A DNA stretch of 64,000 nt from Paraburkholderia phenazinium (GCF_900142845.1 NZ_FSRU01000002.1:620001-684000); one strand, 5' to 3'; numbered from the stretch's first letter, positions 28,643-38,318 are shown. Numbers and translations: made by a program. The notes: generated by a model not told the origin, from the sequence alone.

Positions 28643-31600
28643 TCAGCGTGCCGCGGCGGTAGTAGCGGTTCCCCGCGTGGGCGAGCCGAGTGCGCGCAGC
28701 GTCTCCTTCACCGTTGCCACCCGCACCGCCAGATCCGGCGTGCGCGTTTCGATGCGCAGTTTGTCTTGCCCGGCGAGCTTGATGTGCTTGTGTTTCTGCA
28801 CCATCTCGATGATCCGCATCGCGTCGATGGGCGGGTTGGGGATGAACTGCAGACCGATGACCGTTTCGCCGGCATCGATCTTCGAAATGCCGAGCGGTTT
28901 CGCGGCGAGCCGCAGACGATGCGTTTCGACCAGTGCGTGCGCTTGCGGCGGCAACTTGCCGAAGCGGTCGATCAGTTCCTCCTGGATGCTGTCGATCGAG
29001 TCGTTATGTTCGCAGTTTGCGAGGCGCTTGTAGAGCGATAGACGCTCCTGCACGTCGCCGCAGTAATCGGCCGGCAAAATCGCCGGGGCGTGCAGGTTGA
29101 TCTCGGTGGTGGCCGCGAGCGGCGCCGTGAGATCGGGTTCCTTGCCTTCCTTGAGCGCCTTCACGGCGTCGTTCAGCATGTCGGTATAAAGCTGGAAGCC
29201 GATCTCCTGGATCTCGCCCGATTGCTTGTCGCCGAGCACTTCGCCGGTGCCGCGAATTTCGAGGTCGTGCATGGCCAGATAGAAGCCCGAACCGAGTTCT
29301 TCCATCTGCTGGATTGCTTCGAGACGGCGCTGTGCCTGCTTGGTCAAGCCTTGCGGGTCGTGCACCAGCAGATACGAGTACGCCTGGTGATGCGAGCGGC
29401 CCACGCGGCCACGCAACTGGTGCAACTGCGCGAGGCCGAACTTGTCGGAGCGGTGAATCAGGATCGTGTTGGCGCTCGGCACGTCGATGCCGGTTTCGAT
29501 GATGGTGGTACAGAGCAGCACGTTGGCGCGCTGCGCCACGAAATCGCGCATCACCCGTTCGAGTTCGCGCTCGTGCATCTGACCGTGGGCGACCGCAATA
29601 CGCGCTTCGGGGACGAGCGCTTCGAGCATCTGCCGGCGATTCTCGATCGTCTCGACTTCGTTGTGCAGGAAGTAGACCTGGCCGCCGCGCTTCAGCTCGC
29701 GCAGCATGGCTTCGCGAATCACGCCGTCTTCTTCGCGGCGCACGAAGGTCTTGATCGCGAGCCGCTTTTGCGGCGCGGTGGCGATGACCGAGAAGTCGCG
29801 CAGGCCTTCGAGCGCCATGCCGAGCGTGCGCGGGATCGGCGTGGCGGTGAGCGTCAGCACGTCGACTTCCGCGCGCAACGCCTTCAACGCTTCCTTCTGG
29901 CGCACGCCGAAACGGTGCTCCTCGTCGATGATGACGAGGCCGAGACGCTTGAACTGCACGTCCGACGACAGCAGCTTGTGCGTGCCGATCACGATATCGA
30001 TGCTGCCGTCGTTGATCTGATGGATCGAGGCGTTGACTTCCTTGGTCGACTTGAAGCGCGACAGTTCGGCGATGCGCACCGGCCAGTCGGAGAAGCGGTC
30101 CGTGAAGGTTTGCGTGTGCTGTTCGGCGAGCAGCGTGGTGGGCGAGAGCAGTGCGACCTGCTTGCCGCCCATCACGGCGATAAAGGCCGCGCGCAACGCG
30201 ACTTCGGTCTTGCCGAAACCGACGTCGCCGCAGACGAGCCGATCCATCGGCTTGCCGCTTGTCATATCGCCGATCACGGCGGCAATCGCCGCGGCCTGGT
30301 CGGGGGTCTCTTCGAAGCCGAAGCTTTCCGCGAATTTCACGTAGTCGCGCGGATCGAGCTTGAACGCGTGACCTTCACGGGCTGCACGTCGCGCATACAG
30401 ATTGAGCAGTTCGGCGGCGGTGTCGCGAATCTGCTGGGCGGCCTTGCGTTTGGCTTTTTCCCACTGGCCCGAACCGAGCGAGTGCAGCGGTGCGCTTTCG
30501 GGGTCGGCGCCGCTATAGCGCGAGATCACGTGCAACTGCGCGACCGGCACGTACAGCTTGCTCTCGCCCGCATATTCGAGGTGCAGGAATTCGGTTTCGC
30601 CTTCGCCGAGATCCATTGTCACCAGACCCATGTAGCGGCCGATGCCATGTTGCGAATGCACGACCGGGTCGCCCACCTTGAGCTCGGACAGGTCGCGCAC
30701 CATCGAATCGACGTTGCTGGCCTGTTCCTGGCGCCGCCTTCCGGAGCGGCGCGCGAGCGGGCCGTACAGTTCGGTTTCGGTGACGATGGCGATGCCTTCG
30801 GCCGGCACCGCAAAGCCGCTGGAGAGCGGCGCGACGCCGAGCGCGAAACGTTCGTCGCCGGTCAGCCAGTCGTTGAAGCTGTCGCTCGAAGTGGGCCGCA
30901 GATGATTGTCGGCCAGCAGTTGCAGAAGCGTTTCACGCCGGCCCGCGGATTCGGCGGCGAACAGCACGCGGTTCGGCGTGCTCTCCAGATAACCGCGCAG
31001 CGCTTCGACGGGATCTTCCGCGTGACGATCGATGGCGAGGTTTGGCAGCGGCGTGGACCAGCCGCCGCCGGCATTGCCCGGCAGCACGAGACGCGCGAAC
31101 GGCTTGGCGAGCGTGAAGAAGTCTGCGTCCGAGAGGAACAGGCGCTGAGGTTCGAGAATCGGCCGGTCGCGGTCGTGCGAGAGGAAGTTGTGGCGCTGCT
31201 TCGTATCGTTCGTGAAGCGCTTGATGGCCGCATCGAGATCGCCGACGAAGGCGAGTTGGGCGCGCTCAGGCAGATAGTGGAACAGCGTCGCGGTTTCCTC
31301 GAAGAAGAGCGGCAGATAGTATTCGATGCCCGCCGACGGCACGCCGTTGCCGATGTCCTTATAGATCGACGCGCGGCTCGGGTCGCCTTCGAACACCTCG
31401 CGCCAGCGGCTGCGAAAGGCGGTGCGGGCGGCTTCGTCGAACGGGAATTCGCGGCCGGGCAACAGGCGCACGTCCTTCACCGGATAGAGGCTGCGTTGCG
31501 TGTCGGGGTCGAAGGCGCGGATCGAGTCGACCTGATCGTCGAACAGGTCGATCCGGTAGGGCAGCGGCGAGCCCATCGGAAACAGGTCGAGCAGCGAGCC

Positions 31601-32125
31601 GCGTACGCAATATTCGCCCGGACGCACGACCTGGCTCACGTGTTCGTAGCCGGCCAGCGTCAACTGGGCTTTCAGCTTGGCTTCGTCGAGACGCTCGCCT
31701 TGCGAGAACGAGAACGTGTAGCCCGCCATGAAGGAGGCGGGCGGCATGCGATAGAGCGCGGTGGTGGCCGGCACCAGCAGGATGTCGCAGCGGCCCTCGC
31801 CGAGGTCGTGCAGGGTGGCGAGACGCTCGGAGACGAGGTCCTGGTGAGGCGAGAAGGTATCGTAAGGCAGCGTTTCCCAGTCGGGCAGCAGGCGCACCCG
31901 GGCGTCGGGCGCGAAGAAGCCGATTTCCTGCGCGAGGCGCTGGGCGTCCACGGCGCTCGAGCAGACGACGGCGAGGAGCGGCACCTGATCGCGGTAGGCG
32001 AGGTGGTAGCGGGCGATGAGCAGCGCATCGGACGAGCCGTGCGTGCCGTCGAAGGCGAAACGCTGGCCGGCCTTGACGAGCGCGACGGGCGAAGAGGACT
32101 GCGATGATGCGGCGATGTCTGGCAT
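28643..32125 (-). CDS. mfd: Transcription-repair coupling factor Mfd
   Basis: Mfd removes RNA polymerase stalled at lesions and recruits UvrA for transcription-coupled repair. The 1160 residues contain the UvrB-like N-terminal module (about 1-350), the RNAP-interaction domain (VHSQHGIGRYMGL, LHLEYAGESKLYVPV, about residue 490-570), the RecG-like translocase with Walker A GDVGFGKTEVALR, DEEH box IIDEEHRFGV and TATPIPRTLGMAL, and the C-terminal TRCF domain. Length is normal. It is divergent from ispD, with the promoters in about 120 bp. Confidence 0.97.
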   Translation of the reverse strand: MPDIAASSQSSSPVALVKAGQRFAFDGTHGSSDALLIARYHLAYRDQVPLLAVVCSSAVDAQRLAQEIGFFAPDARVRLLPDWETLPYDTFSPHQDLVSERLATLHDLGEGRCDILLVPATTALYRMPPASFMAGYTFSFSQGERLDEAKLKAQLTLAGYEHVSQVVRPGEYCVRGSLLDLFPMGSPLPYRIDLFDDQVDSIRAFDPDTQRSLYPVKDVRLLPGREFPFDEAARTAFRSRWREVFEGDPSRASIYKDIGNGVPSAGIEYYLPLFFEETATLFHYLPERAQLAFVGDLDAAIKRFTNDTKQRHNFLSHDRDRPILEPQRLFLSDADFFTLAKPFARLVLPGNAGGGWSTPLPNLAIDRHAEDPVEALRGYLESTPNRVLFAAESAGRRETLLQLLADNHLRPTSSDSFNDWLTGDERFALGVAPLSSGFAVPAEGIAIVTETELYGPLARRSGRRRQEQASNVDSMVRDLSELKVGDPVVHSQHGIGRYMGLVTMDLGEGETEFLHLEYAGESKLYVPVAQLHVISRYSGADPESAPLHSLGSGQWEKAKRKAAQQIRDTAAELLNLYARRAAREGHAFKLDPRDYVKFAESFGFEETPDQAAAIAAVIGDMTSGKPMDRLVCGDVGFGKTEVALRAAFIAVMGGKQVALLSPTTLLAEQHTQTFTDRFSDWPVRIAELSRFKSTKEVNASIHQINDGSIDIVIGTHKLLSSDVQFKRLGLVIIDEEHRFGVRQKEALKALRAEVDVLTLTATPIPRTLGMALEGLRDFSVIATAPQKRLAIKTFVRREEDGVIREAMLRELKRGGQVYFLHNEVETIENRRQMLEALVPEARIAVAHGQMHERELERVMRDFVAQRANVLLCTTIIETGIDVPSANTILIHRSDKFGLAQLHQLRGRVGRSHHQAYSYLLVHDPQGLTKQAQRRLEAIQQMEELGSGFYLAMHDLEIRGTGEVLGDKQSGEIQEIGFQLYTDMLNDAVKALKEGKEPDLTAPLAATTEINLHAPAILPADYCGDVQERLSLYKRLANCEHNDSIDSIQEELIDRFGKLPPQAHALVETHRLRLAAKPLGISKIDAGETVIGLQFIPNPPIDAMRIIEMVQKHKHIKLAGQDKLRIETRTPDLAVRVATVKETLRALGSPTRGTATTAAAR

Positions 32126-32246
32126 AGAAGGGAAAAGGCGGCCGGTGGGTCACACGTGAGCGGCAAGTTTACGCGTGTCATGGCGTGGATGCGAAGGACC
32201 TATTATAAAATCCGTCCTTTACTTTGACTTCGCGGCGTCCGCACCA

Positions 32247-32957
32247 GTGACTTCACGTCTTTTTGCTCTGATTCCGTGCGCAGGCACCGGCAGCCGATCC
32301 GGCGCCGCGATGCCCAAACAATATCGCACTGTAGCCGGTCGCGACCTGCTGCACTATTCGCTGGCCGCGTTCGACGCGTGCAGCGAGTTCGCGCAGACGC
32401 TGGTGGTGATTGCCCCAGACGACCAGCATTTCGACGCCCGCCGCTTTGCCGGCCTGCGTTTCGCGGTGCGCCGCTGCGGCGGGGCGTCGCGCCAGGCGTC
32501 GGTGCTGAACGGCCTGCACGCGCTGGTCGAATTCGGTGCCCGCGACGACGACTGGGTGCTGGTCCACGACGCCGCGCGGCCGGGCATTACGCCTGGCTTG
32601 ATCCGCACGTTGACCGGCGCGCTGAAGGACGACGCGGTGGGCGGCATCATGGCGCTGCCGGTGGCGGACACCTTGAAGCGGATTGCGCCGGACAGCGGCG
32701 CGCGGATCGAGCGGACCGAGCCGCGCGACGGCTTGTGGCAGGCGCAGACACCGCAGATGTTCCGGATTGGCATGTTGCGCGAGGCGATTTTGCAGGCGCA
32801 GCGGGACGGTCACGACCTGACGGACGAGGCGAGCGCGATTGAGTGGCTGGGCTACGCGCCGCGACTGGTGCAGGGCAGCTTACGCAATTTCAAGGTTACG
32901 TATCCGGAAGATTTCGACCTGGCCGAGGCGATCCTGAGCCGGCCGGCGGCTTCCTGA
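32247..32957 (+). CDS. ispD: 2-C-methyl-D-erythritol 4-phosphate cytidylyltransferase IspD
   Basis: IspD transfers CMP from CTP to methylerythritol phosphate in the non-mevalonate isoprenoid pathway. The nucleotide-binding signature [17 protein letters not shown], and [10 protein letters not shown] are visible. I chose the GTG at 32247 ([13 protein letters not shown], 236 residues) because the family starts a few residues before ALIPCAG; the ATG at 32193-region frame extension to 32175 overlaps the divergent mfd promoter. ispF follows 33 bp later, the standard ispDF pair. Confidence 0.95.
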   Translation: MTSRLFALIPCAGTGSRSGAAMPKQYRTVAGRDLLHYSLAAFDACSEFAQTLVVIAPDDQHFDARRFAGLRFAVRRCGGASRQASVLNGLHALVEFGARDDDWVLVHDAARPGITPGLIRTLTGALKDDAVGGIMALPVADTLKRIAPDSGARIERTEPRDGLWQAQTPQMFRIGMLREAILQAQRDGHDLTDEASAIEWLGYAPRLVQGSLRNFKVTYPEDFDLAEAILSRPAAS

Positions 32958-32990
32958 AGAGTTTCATTGTTGATAACCGGACTTCACGCT

Positions 32991-33470
32991 ATGGATTTCA
33001 GAATTGGACAAGGGTATGACGTGCACGCGCTCGTCGAGGGGCGGCCGCTCATTATTGGCGGGGTGACGGTGCCATACGAGAAGGGCTTGCTAGGGCATTC
33101 CGATGCGGATGTGTTGTTGCATGCGATTACCGATGCCCTTTTTGGCGCTGCCGCGCTGGGGGATATTGGGCGGCATTTTTCGGATACTGATGCGAAGTTT
33201 GCCGGGGCGGATTCGCGGGTTTTATTGCGTGAGTGCGCGGCGCGCGTTGCGCAGGCTGGGTTTGCTATTGGGAATGTGGATAGTACGGTGATTGCGCAAG
33301 CGCCGAAGCTTTCGCCTCATATCGATGCTATGCGGGTTAATATTGCTGAGGATTTGAAGCTGCCGCTTGATAAGGTTAATGTTAAGGCTAAGACTAATGA
33401 GAAACTTGGGTATCTCGGTCGGGCTGAAGGGATTGAGGCGCAGGCTGCTGTTTTGTTAATCAGGAAGTGA
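32991..33470 (+). CDS. ispF: 2-C-methyl-D-erythritol 2,4-cyclodiphosphate synthase IspF
   Basis: IspF cyclises the CDP-methylerythritol phosphate intermediate, releasing CMP, as a zinc-dependent homotrimer. The 159-residue protein starts with [14 protein letters not shown] (zinc ligands Asp and His in GYDVH) and has [16 protein letters not shown] and [11 protein letters not shown]. The codon usage of its second half is noticeably less GC-biased than that of ispD (many ATT, GTT and GCT codons). The gene ends next to the long inverted repeat. Confidence 0.96.
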   Translation: MDFRIGQGYDVHALVEGRPLIIGGVTVPYEKGLLGHSDADVLLHAITDALFGAAALGDIGRHFSDTDAKFAGADSRVLLRECAARVAQAGFAIGNVDSTVIAQAPKLSPHIDAMRVNIAEDLKLPLDKVNVKAKTNEKLGYLGRAEGIEAQAAVLLIRK

Positions 33471-33477
33471 CTGGCTT

Positions 33478-34119
33478 TTTTTTGCCTGCGCGGCGCTTTG
33501 GTTGTTCTCTTGGGGTGTTGGCCTTTCCTTGCATTCTTAGTGGTCTATTAGCTTCGCCCCTGTGCGGGGCGGCACTTACTTTCTTTGCCGCCGCAAAGAA
33601 AGTAAGCAAAGAAAGCGGGCTCACACCGCCAGCGTTTAGTGAGCCATCTAGGTCCACCACCGGAAACGGCCCAAGACAAGTTGCTCTCTCGCACCTCATA
33701 CGGCGGTGACAAAGCAGTCATCCGTTCCAGCGTCGCGCTACGCGCCCCGCCGCAGGGCACGACGCCTTCGGCAAACTCTGTAGGTATTCTAACCATCTTG
33801 GCTCAAGACCTTTGCTGCACAAGCGGGGTTCCCAGGCAGACCCAACCGCGACGCACGGAGTGCGGAGTGGGATGGATGAGCGCTGTGTCACGAGCGGGGG
33901 AAATGCGAGAGCGGGTCTTGTCTTGGGCCGTTTCCCGTGATTTATTGAGACGGCTCACTATGGGCTAGCGGTTGCAGCCCGCTTTCTTTGCTTACTTTCT
34001 TTGCGGCGGCAAAGAAAGTAAGTGCCGCCCCGCACAGGGGCGAAGCTAATAGACCACTAAGAATGCAAGGAAAGGCCAACACCCCAAGAGAACAACCAAA
34101 GCGCCGCACAGGCAAAAAA
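33478..34119. repeat. Large imperfect palindromic repeat element
   Basis: Two arms of 144 bp (33478-33621 and 33976-34119) are reverse complements with only scattered mismatches and no gap. Each arm also contains a smaller hairpin with a 14-bp stem CTTACTTTCTTTGC (33575-33606 and 33991-34022). Inside, a weaker second inverted repeat pairs about 33636-33700 with 33905-33960 (GGAAACGGCCCAAGACAAG). No transposase frame is present. The arms resemble a recurrent Paraburkholderia intergenic repeat that I recall from other genomes; copy number cannot be checked here. The short open frames over it are accidental. It fills the 723-bp gap between ispF and ahpD. Confidence 0.85.
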
Positions 34120-34193
34120 CCCAAATAAAAACCAAAAAAGACGCCACGCAAAAGAAAAACCGCGCAGCGTCCCAACTGAAAGTGAAAAACCGC

Positions 34194-34718
34194 TTACTTC
34201 CCTTCAGCGACAATAACCTGAGCAGCAGCATTAACAACAGCCGCAATGCGCCCAACATCCCGCAACTGAGTAGAACTCATCCCCTCAGCAACAAGCGTCT
34301 CAAAGTGCGACTTAACGCAAAAATGGCACTTGCCAATAATAGAAGCCGCGAGAGCATACATCTCAAACCGCCGCTTATCCACGCCACCATGCGAAGCATA
34401 AGCATTCATCCGCAATCCCGCCGGCTGCGACTTCAGATCCGCACTGTCAGTCATCTCCACATACGGATACCAGACATTGTTCATCCCCATCAAGGCAGCA
34501 GCCGTCAGCGCGCCATTGACTTCCTCAGCCGATAACACCCCCGCATTGCGAATCGCATCGACCAGCACCGCGCTCTTCGCCGCAAACGCCGCCGCCAGCG
34601 CAACACCCACCGCATCCGTGCCTTCCAGCGATGAACGCGCAATCGTGCCGTCCAGATTCAAACGAATGTCTTTAGCATAATCAGGAACAAGTGCTTTAAT
34701 CGCAGACAAGAATTCCAT
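34194..34718 (-). CDS. ahpD: Alkyl hydroperoxide reductase AhpD (carboxymuconolactone decarboxylase fold)
   Basis: AhpD is the thiol-disulfide partner that reduces AhpC after peroxide turnover. The 174-residue protein has the active-site CxxC in GKCHFCVKSHFET (Cys131, Cys134) with the neighbouring histidine used in proton transfer. It lies downstream of ahpC in the same direction with a 75-bp gap that contains an intrinsic terminator, so AhpD is probably made by read-through at a lower level than AhpC. Confidence 0.93.
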   Translation of the reverse strand: MEFLSAIKALVPDYAKDIRLNLDGTIARSSLEGTDAVGVALAAAFAAKSAVLVDAIRNAGVLSAEEVNGALTAAALMGMNNVWYPYVEMTDSADLKSQPAGLRMNAYASHGGVDKRRFEMYALAASIIGKCHFCVKSHFETLVAEGMSSTQLRDVGRIAAVVNAAAQVIVAEGK

Positions 34719-34743
34719 TGATATCTCCTATCAGGTTGCCGAT

Positions 34744-34780
34744 AAAAAAGCCCGCTGGCTCTTTCAAGCTTAGCGGGCTT
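34744..34780 (-). terminator. Intrinsic terminator between ahpC and ahpD
   Basis: On the minus strand a 9-bp stem (34772-34780 with 34748-34756, AAGCCCGCT) is followed by a T run. It lies between ahpC and the downstream ahpD start, so it would reduce rather than prevent ahpD expression if no second promoter exists. Confidence 0.75.
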
Positions 34781-34793
34781 CCGACTGCAATGC

Positions 34794-35342
34794 TTACAGC
34801 GTTGCGCCGCCAACTGCACGGTTGCACGGGCACAGTTCGTCCGTTTGCAGACCGTCCAGAATACGCAGCACTTCTTCCGGGTTACGGCCGACGTTCAGGT
34901 TGTTCACCGAAACGTGCTGGATCGTGTTGTCCGGGTCGACGACGAACGTTGCGCGCAGCGCCACGCCTGCTTCCTTGTCGCGCACGCCCAGCTGGTCGAT
35001 CAGCTCGCCCTTGACGTCGCCGAACGCATAGTGGTTCAGCTTGCTCAGGTCCTTGTGCTCACGGCGCCATGCCAGTTTCACGAATTCGTTGTCCACGCTG
35101 CCGCCCAGCAGGACCGCGTCGCGCTCTGCGAAGTCGTTCGCCAGCTTGCCGAATTCGACGATTTCCGTCGGGCACACAAAGGTGAAGTCCTTCGGGTAGA
35201 AGTAAATGATCTTCCACTTGCCCGGGAACGACTGTTCGGTGATTTCTTCGAACGCCGACACGCCGTTTTCTTCGTGATTGTTGAAGCCCGGCTTGGCTGC
35301 GGTGACGGTGAAAGCTTCGAGTTTGTCGCCAACGGTTTTCAT
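34794..35342 (-). CDS. ahpC: Alkyl hydroperoxide reductase AhpC (2-Cys peroxiredoxin)
   Basis: AhpC reduces organic peroxides and hydrogen peroxide in the cytoplasm. The peroxidatic cysteine is Cys57 in DFTFVCPTEI, and the C-terminal DELCPCN segment (cysteines about 171 and 173) contains the resolving cysteine. At 182 residues and with an AhpD partner downstream, it resembles the AhpC/AhpD pair of mycobacteria more than enterobacterial AhpC/AhpF. A sigma-70-like promoter lies at 35435-35463. Confidence 0.95.
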   Translation of the reverse strand: MKTVGDKLEAFTVTAAKPGFNNHEENGVSAFEEITEQSFPGKWKIIYFYPKDFTFVCPTEIVEFGKLANDFAERDAVLLGGSVDNEFVKLAWRREHKDLSKLNHYAFGDVKGELIDQLGVRDKEAGVALRATFVVDPDNTIQHVSVNNLNVGRNPEEVLRILDGLQTDELCPCNRAVGGATL

Positions 35343-35409
35343 GCGGAATACTCCTGTGAAAGGTTGCCAATGAGTTGGAAATACAGCCTGTTCAAGCTAC
35401 CTGCTCGCT

Positions 35410-35425
35410 GTAACGAATACGTTAC
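35410..35425. promoter_or_regulatory. Palindrome near the ahpC transcription start (putative operator)
   Basis: GTAACG-AATA-CGTTAC is a perfect 16-bp inverted repeat just downstream of the predicted ahpC start point (about 35428 on the minus strand). It could bind a regulator or form a 5'-leader hairpin. No match to a named regulator is claimed. Confidence 0.4.
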
Positions 35426-35434
35426 ACACACATA

Positions 35435-35463
35435 ATTATAACTCTATTGATGCATCGCAGCAA
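35435..35463 (-). promoter_or_regulatory. Sigma-70-like promoter of ahpC
   Basis: On the minus strand, -10 TATAAT (35435-35440) is perfect; the -35 TTGCTG (35458-35463) is 17 bp upstream. The predicted start is about 35428, with a leader of some 85 bases to ahpC. Confidence 0.6.
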
Positions 35464-35627
35464 TAGCTTTTAACTAACAAGTCGGATAGTTTTTCTTCAC
35501 TGCGCCGATAGCCGGTTCAAATGTCACCCTTTCCGAACCTTTCACGGCAAGACCGTTGCGCGGCGGGAAAATGCGATCATGCGCTGCAGCATGCGTCATT
35601 GGGGACGCGGAAGCCGCAGCCGGTGTT

Positions 35628-36977
35628 TCAGGCGCCTTTGGCGAGCGGAAACTCGATCGTGACTTCGAGTCCCGGGCCGGGGGTCCGGTTGCGCAGGCGC
35701 AGACCGCCCCGATAGCGGCCCACCAGGCGTTGCACGATCGCCATGCCGAGGCCCGTGCCATTGGCCTGGGTACGGGCCGAATCGACCCGGTAGAACGGCC
35801 GGGTCACGAGGGCCAACTGGTCTTCCGGAATTCCCGGTCCTTCGTCGACCACGGACAGTTCGACCCGCGAATGCGACACGCGCGTCTCGAGGATCACGTG
35901 CGGAATGCCATCGCCTTCGCTCAGCCCATACTTGCGCGCGTTCTCGAGCAGGTTGCCGATCACGCGCCGCATATCGGTTTCGTCGGCCTCGATGACCGCC
36001 GACGGCGCCAGACGCGTGATCAGGCGCATGCCGTCTTCGGACGACATGCGCGCCGCCAGTTCCTGGGCGATCACGGAGAGGTCGACCGGTTCCGGGACGC
36101 GTTGCACCGGGCGCGCGTAATCGAGGAAGCGGCCGATGATCATGTCCATCTGCTCGATGTCGTCGACCATCGCGTCCTTGGTGGTCTGATCCGACGGACT
36201 CATTTCGGTTTCGAGCCGCAGACGGGCAAGCGGGGTGCGCAGGTCGTGCGAGATGCCCGCCAGCATGAGCGCCCGGTCGGCCTCGAGCTGTTCGAGGTCC
36301 TGCACCATCTGGTTGAAGCTGCGGTTGGTTTCGGCGGCGACGCCCATGCCGCGCTCGGGCAGCGGCTCGGGCGATTGTCCCGAGCCCACCTTGCGGGCCG
36401 CCATGGCGAGCCGCGCAAACGGCCGGTTCACCAGACTCGTGATGAAGGCCGCGCCGAACAGCGACAGCGCCAGCGCGAACACCCCCCAGCCGGCCCATTG
36501 CAGGCCCGTGGCGTTGTCGAGCTGATCGCGGTCGAGCGCCACCCAATAGTCGTCATCGTCGATCTTGAAGCTGATCCACACGCCGGGGATGTCGTTGACC
36601 GATTGCGCAATCACCGTGTCGTCGCCGAGGCGCCCGCGGATGTCGTGTTCGATCAACCGGTTGAGCGACTCGTCCGGCTGCAGCTTGTACTTGTCGGTGG
36701 TTTCGCGCGGGTACACGCGCACCCCTTCATTGCTCTCCAGATCCTGCAGCAACGCGCGCCGCAGGTCGGGATCGGAATAGAGGAGTGCGGTTCGCGTGAG
36801 CTTGACGATGGCGACGAGCTGCAAGGCCACGCGCTGCGCGCGCGGCTCGCGTTCGATCACCCGGAAGCTTTGGAACCAGGCGGCGAGACTGACTGCGATC
36901 AACAGTGCGATCAACAGAAAGGTCCGCCAGAAAAGGCCGCCGAACGCGAGCGTCAGGAGGCGCCGGTCGATCCGCAT
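35628..36977 (-). CDS. Osmosensor-type histidine kinase (EnvZ-like)
   Basis: The 449-residue inner-membrane kinase has two membrane helices (FWRTFLLIALLIAVSLAAW and WGVFALALSLFGAAFITS) flanking a periplasmic sensor, a HAMP linker (NRPFARLAMAARKVG), HisKA with the phospho-accepting histidine in AGISHDLRTPLARL, and HATPase_c (NLLENARKYG; VDEGPGIP; GTGLGMAI). The arrangement and length match EnvZ. The ompR-like regulator gene ends 45 bp upstream in the same direction, so the pair is co-transcribed. Confidence 0.9.
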   Translation of the reverse strand: MRIDRRLLTLAFGGLFWRTFLLIALLIAVSLAAWFQSFRVIEREPRAQRVALQLVAIVKLTRTALLYSDPDLRRALLQDLESNEGVRVYPRETTDKYKLQPDESLNRLIEHDIRGRLGDDTVIAQSVNDIPGVWISFKIDDDDYWVALDRDQLDNATGLQWAGWGVFALALSLFGAAFITSLVNRPFARLAMAARKVGSGQSPEPLPERGMGVAAETNRSFNQMVQDLEQLEADRALMLAGISHDLRTPLARLRLETEMSPSDQTTKDAMVDDIEQMDMIIGRFLDYARPVQRVPEPVDLSVIAQELAARMSSEDGMRLITRLAPSAVIEADETDMRRVIGNLLENARKYGLSEGDGIPHVILETRVSHSRVELSVVDEGPGIPEDQLALVTRPFYRVDSARTQANGTGLGMAIVQRLVGRYRGGLRLRNRTPGPGLEVTIEFPLAKGA

Positions 36978-37021
36978 GGGCCCTTCTTATCTGAAAACAG
37001 AAACGGAAAGCGCGAACAAGC

Positions 37022-37756
37022 TCAGGCTGCGCCGTCGGGAATGAACACGTAGCCAAGACCCCAGACGGTCTGGATGAAGCGCGGGCTGCCCGGATCGGGT
37101 TCGATCAGCTTGCGCAGACGCGAGATCTGCACGTCGAGGCTGCGGTCGAACACTTCGTATTCGCGGCCGCGCGCCAGTTCCATCAGCTTCTCGCGCGACA
37201 GCGGCTGACGCGGATGACGGGCAAACACCTTCAGCACGGAGAACTCGCCGGTGGTCAGCGGGATTTCCTGGCCGGCCTTGGTCAACGTGCGGGTAGCGAG
37301 GTTGAGCGCGAATTCGCCGAACTCGAAGACCTCGGTGGTCTCGGACGGCGCACCCGGCAACTCGGACGGCGACTGGCGGCGCAGCACCGCGTGAATCCGT
37401 GCCACCAGCTCGCGCGGGTTGAACGGCTTGGGCAGATAGTCGTCGGCGCCCATCTCGAGGCCGACGATACGGTCCACATCCTCACCCTTGGCCGTGAGCA
37501 TGATGATCGGCGTGCGGTCGTTGCTGCCGCGCAGACGCCGGCAGATCGACAGCCCGTCTTCACCCGGCAGCATCAGGTCGAGCACCAGCAGGTCGAAACG
37601 TTCACGCACCCAGAGCTTGTTCATTGACGGCGCGTTTTCGGCGACGTAGACGTTGAAGCCCTGTTCGCCAAGATAGCGGCGTAGCAGATCGCGCAGACGC
37701 GGATCGTCATCGACGACGAGGATTTTCGAAGGGTTTTTGGTTTCCATGGTCGGCAT
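37022..37756 (-). CDS. ompR: OmpR-family response regulator
   Basis: The 244-residue protein has an N-terminal receiver (ILVVDDDPRLRDLLRRYL; phospho-Asp in LVLDLMLPGEDG; lysine in LPKPFNPREL) and a C-terminal winged-helix DNA-binding domain (LTTGEFSVLKVFARHPRQPLS; VWGLGYVFIPD). Together with the EnvZ-like kinase it should control envelope/porin genes in response to osmotic or pH stress; targets are not evident here. It is divergent from the small exported protein at 37986. Confidence 0.93.
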   Translation of the reverse strand: MPTMETKNPSKILVVDDDPRLRDLLRRYLGEQGFNVYVAENAPSMNKLWVRERFDLLVLDLMLPGEDGLSICRRLRGSNDRTPIIMLTAKGEDVDRIVGLEMGADDYLPKPFNPRELVARIHAVLRRQSPSELPGAPSETTEVFEFGEFALNLATRTLTKAGQEIPLTTGEFSVLKVFARHPRQPLSREKLMELARGREYEVFDRSLDVQISRLRKLIEPDPGSPRFIQTVWGLGYVFIPDGAA

Positions 37757-37985
37757 CTTAGCGCGATTACAAAGTGGTGCGAGTTTGCATCAATTCGCGG
37801 GTTACAGTCAGTTACAAAATTTACCCGCACTGTGGCACGACGTAAAGCGGTGGCAGGTAGACTGCTTTACTGAATGCGGCTGTTCGGTGGATACTTCACT
37901 CGACTAAAATTCTCGCTCCCGGCTTCTTTCCGGGGTTTGTACACGCATTTAGGGTAGCCGGTTGCCGCACCACGAAGGGAACAAG

Positions 37986-38318
37986 ATGAAGGGAGGGGTT
38001 TGGCCGAATCTGCGCCTAAGCGTGATTGCGCTGGCAGTGGCCGGCACCCTCGCGGGCACGTTAGGCCCTACGCTCGCCCATGCCCAGTCTTCCGACGAAC
38101 GGGCATCGAGCGCACACGCGCCTCATTTCCGGGGCTCCAAACTCTCTCGCCAGTCGCGCACTCCCACCGTCGATCACCCTGCTTCAGACGCCATGATGCG
38201 TACTGCAGTTCCCCCCGATCTCGATCAACGTCGCCGCGACGGTCACATGACGCCGGAAGAACGGCGTCTGCTGCGCCAGCATATCGAAGACGCCGTGCGC
38301 GAGTTGTACAAGCGCTAG
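37986..38318 (+). CDS. Small exported hypothetical protein
   Basis: The 110-residue product begins with a signal peptide (LSVIALAVAGTLAGTLGP, cleavage after AHA at about residue 34). The mature part is polar and basic, and its C-terminus is strongly helical (MTPEERRLLRQHIEDAVREL), a pattern seen in small Burkholderiales periplasmic proteins of unknown role. An upstream TTG at 37962 is less likely than the ATG at 37986. It lies upstream of the DUF1800-DUF1501 genes in the same direction. Confidence 0.75.
   Translation: MKGGVWPNLRLSVIALAVAGTLAGTLGPTLAHAQSSDERASSAHAPHFRGSKLSRQSRTPTVDHPASDAMMRTAVPPDLDQRRRDGHMTPEERRLLRQHIEDAVRELYKR

Noticed and set aside
29090..32107. Plus-strand frame of 1005 codons opposite mfd
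   Set aside because: A shadow of mfd: Arg/Gly/Gln-rich, no known domain, while mfd has complete motifs.
33478..34119. Insertion sequence
   Set aside because: No transposase frame between the arms and no target duplications seen; the internal frames are short and accidental.
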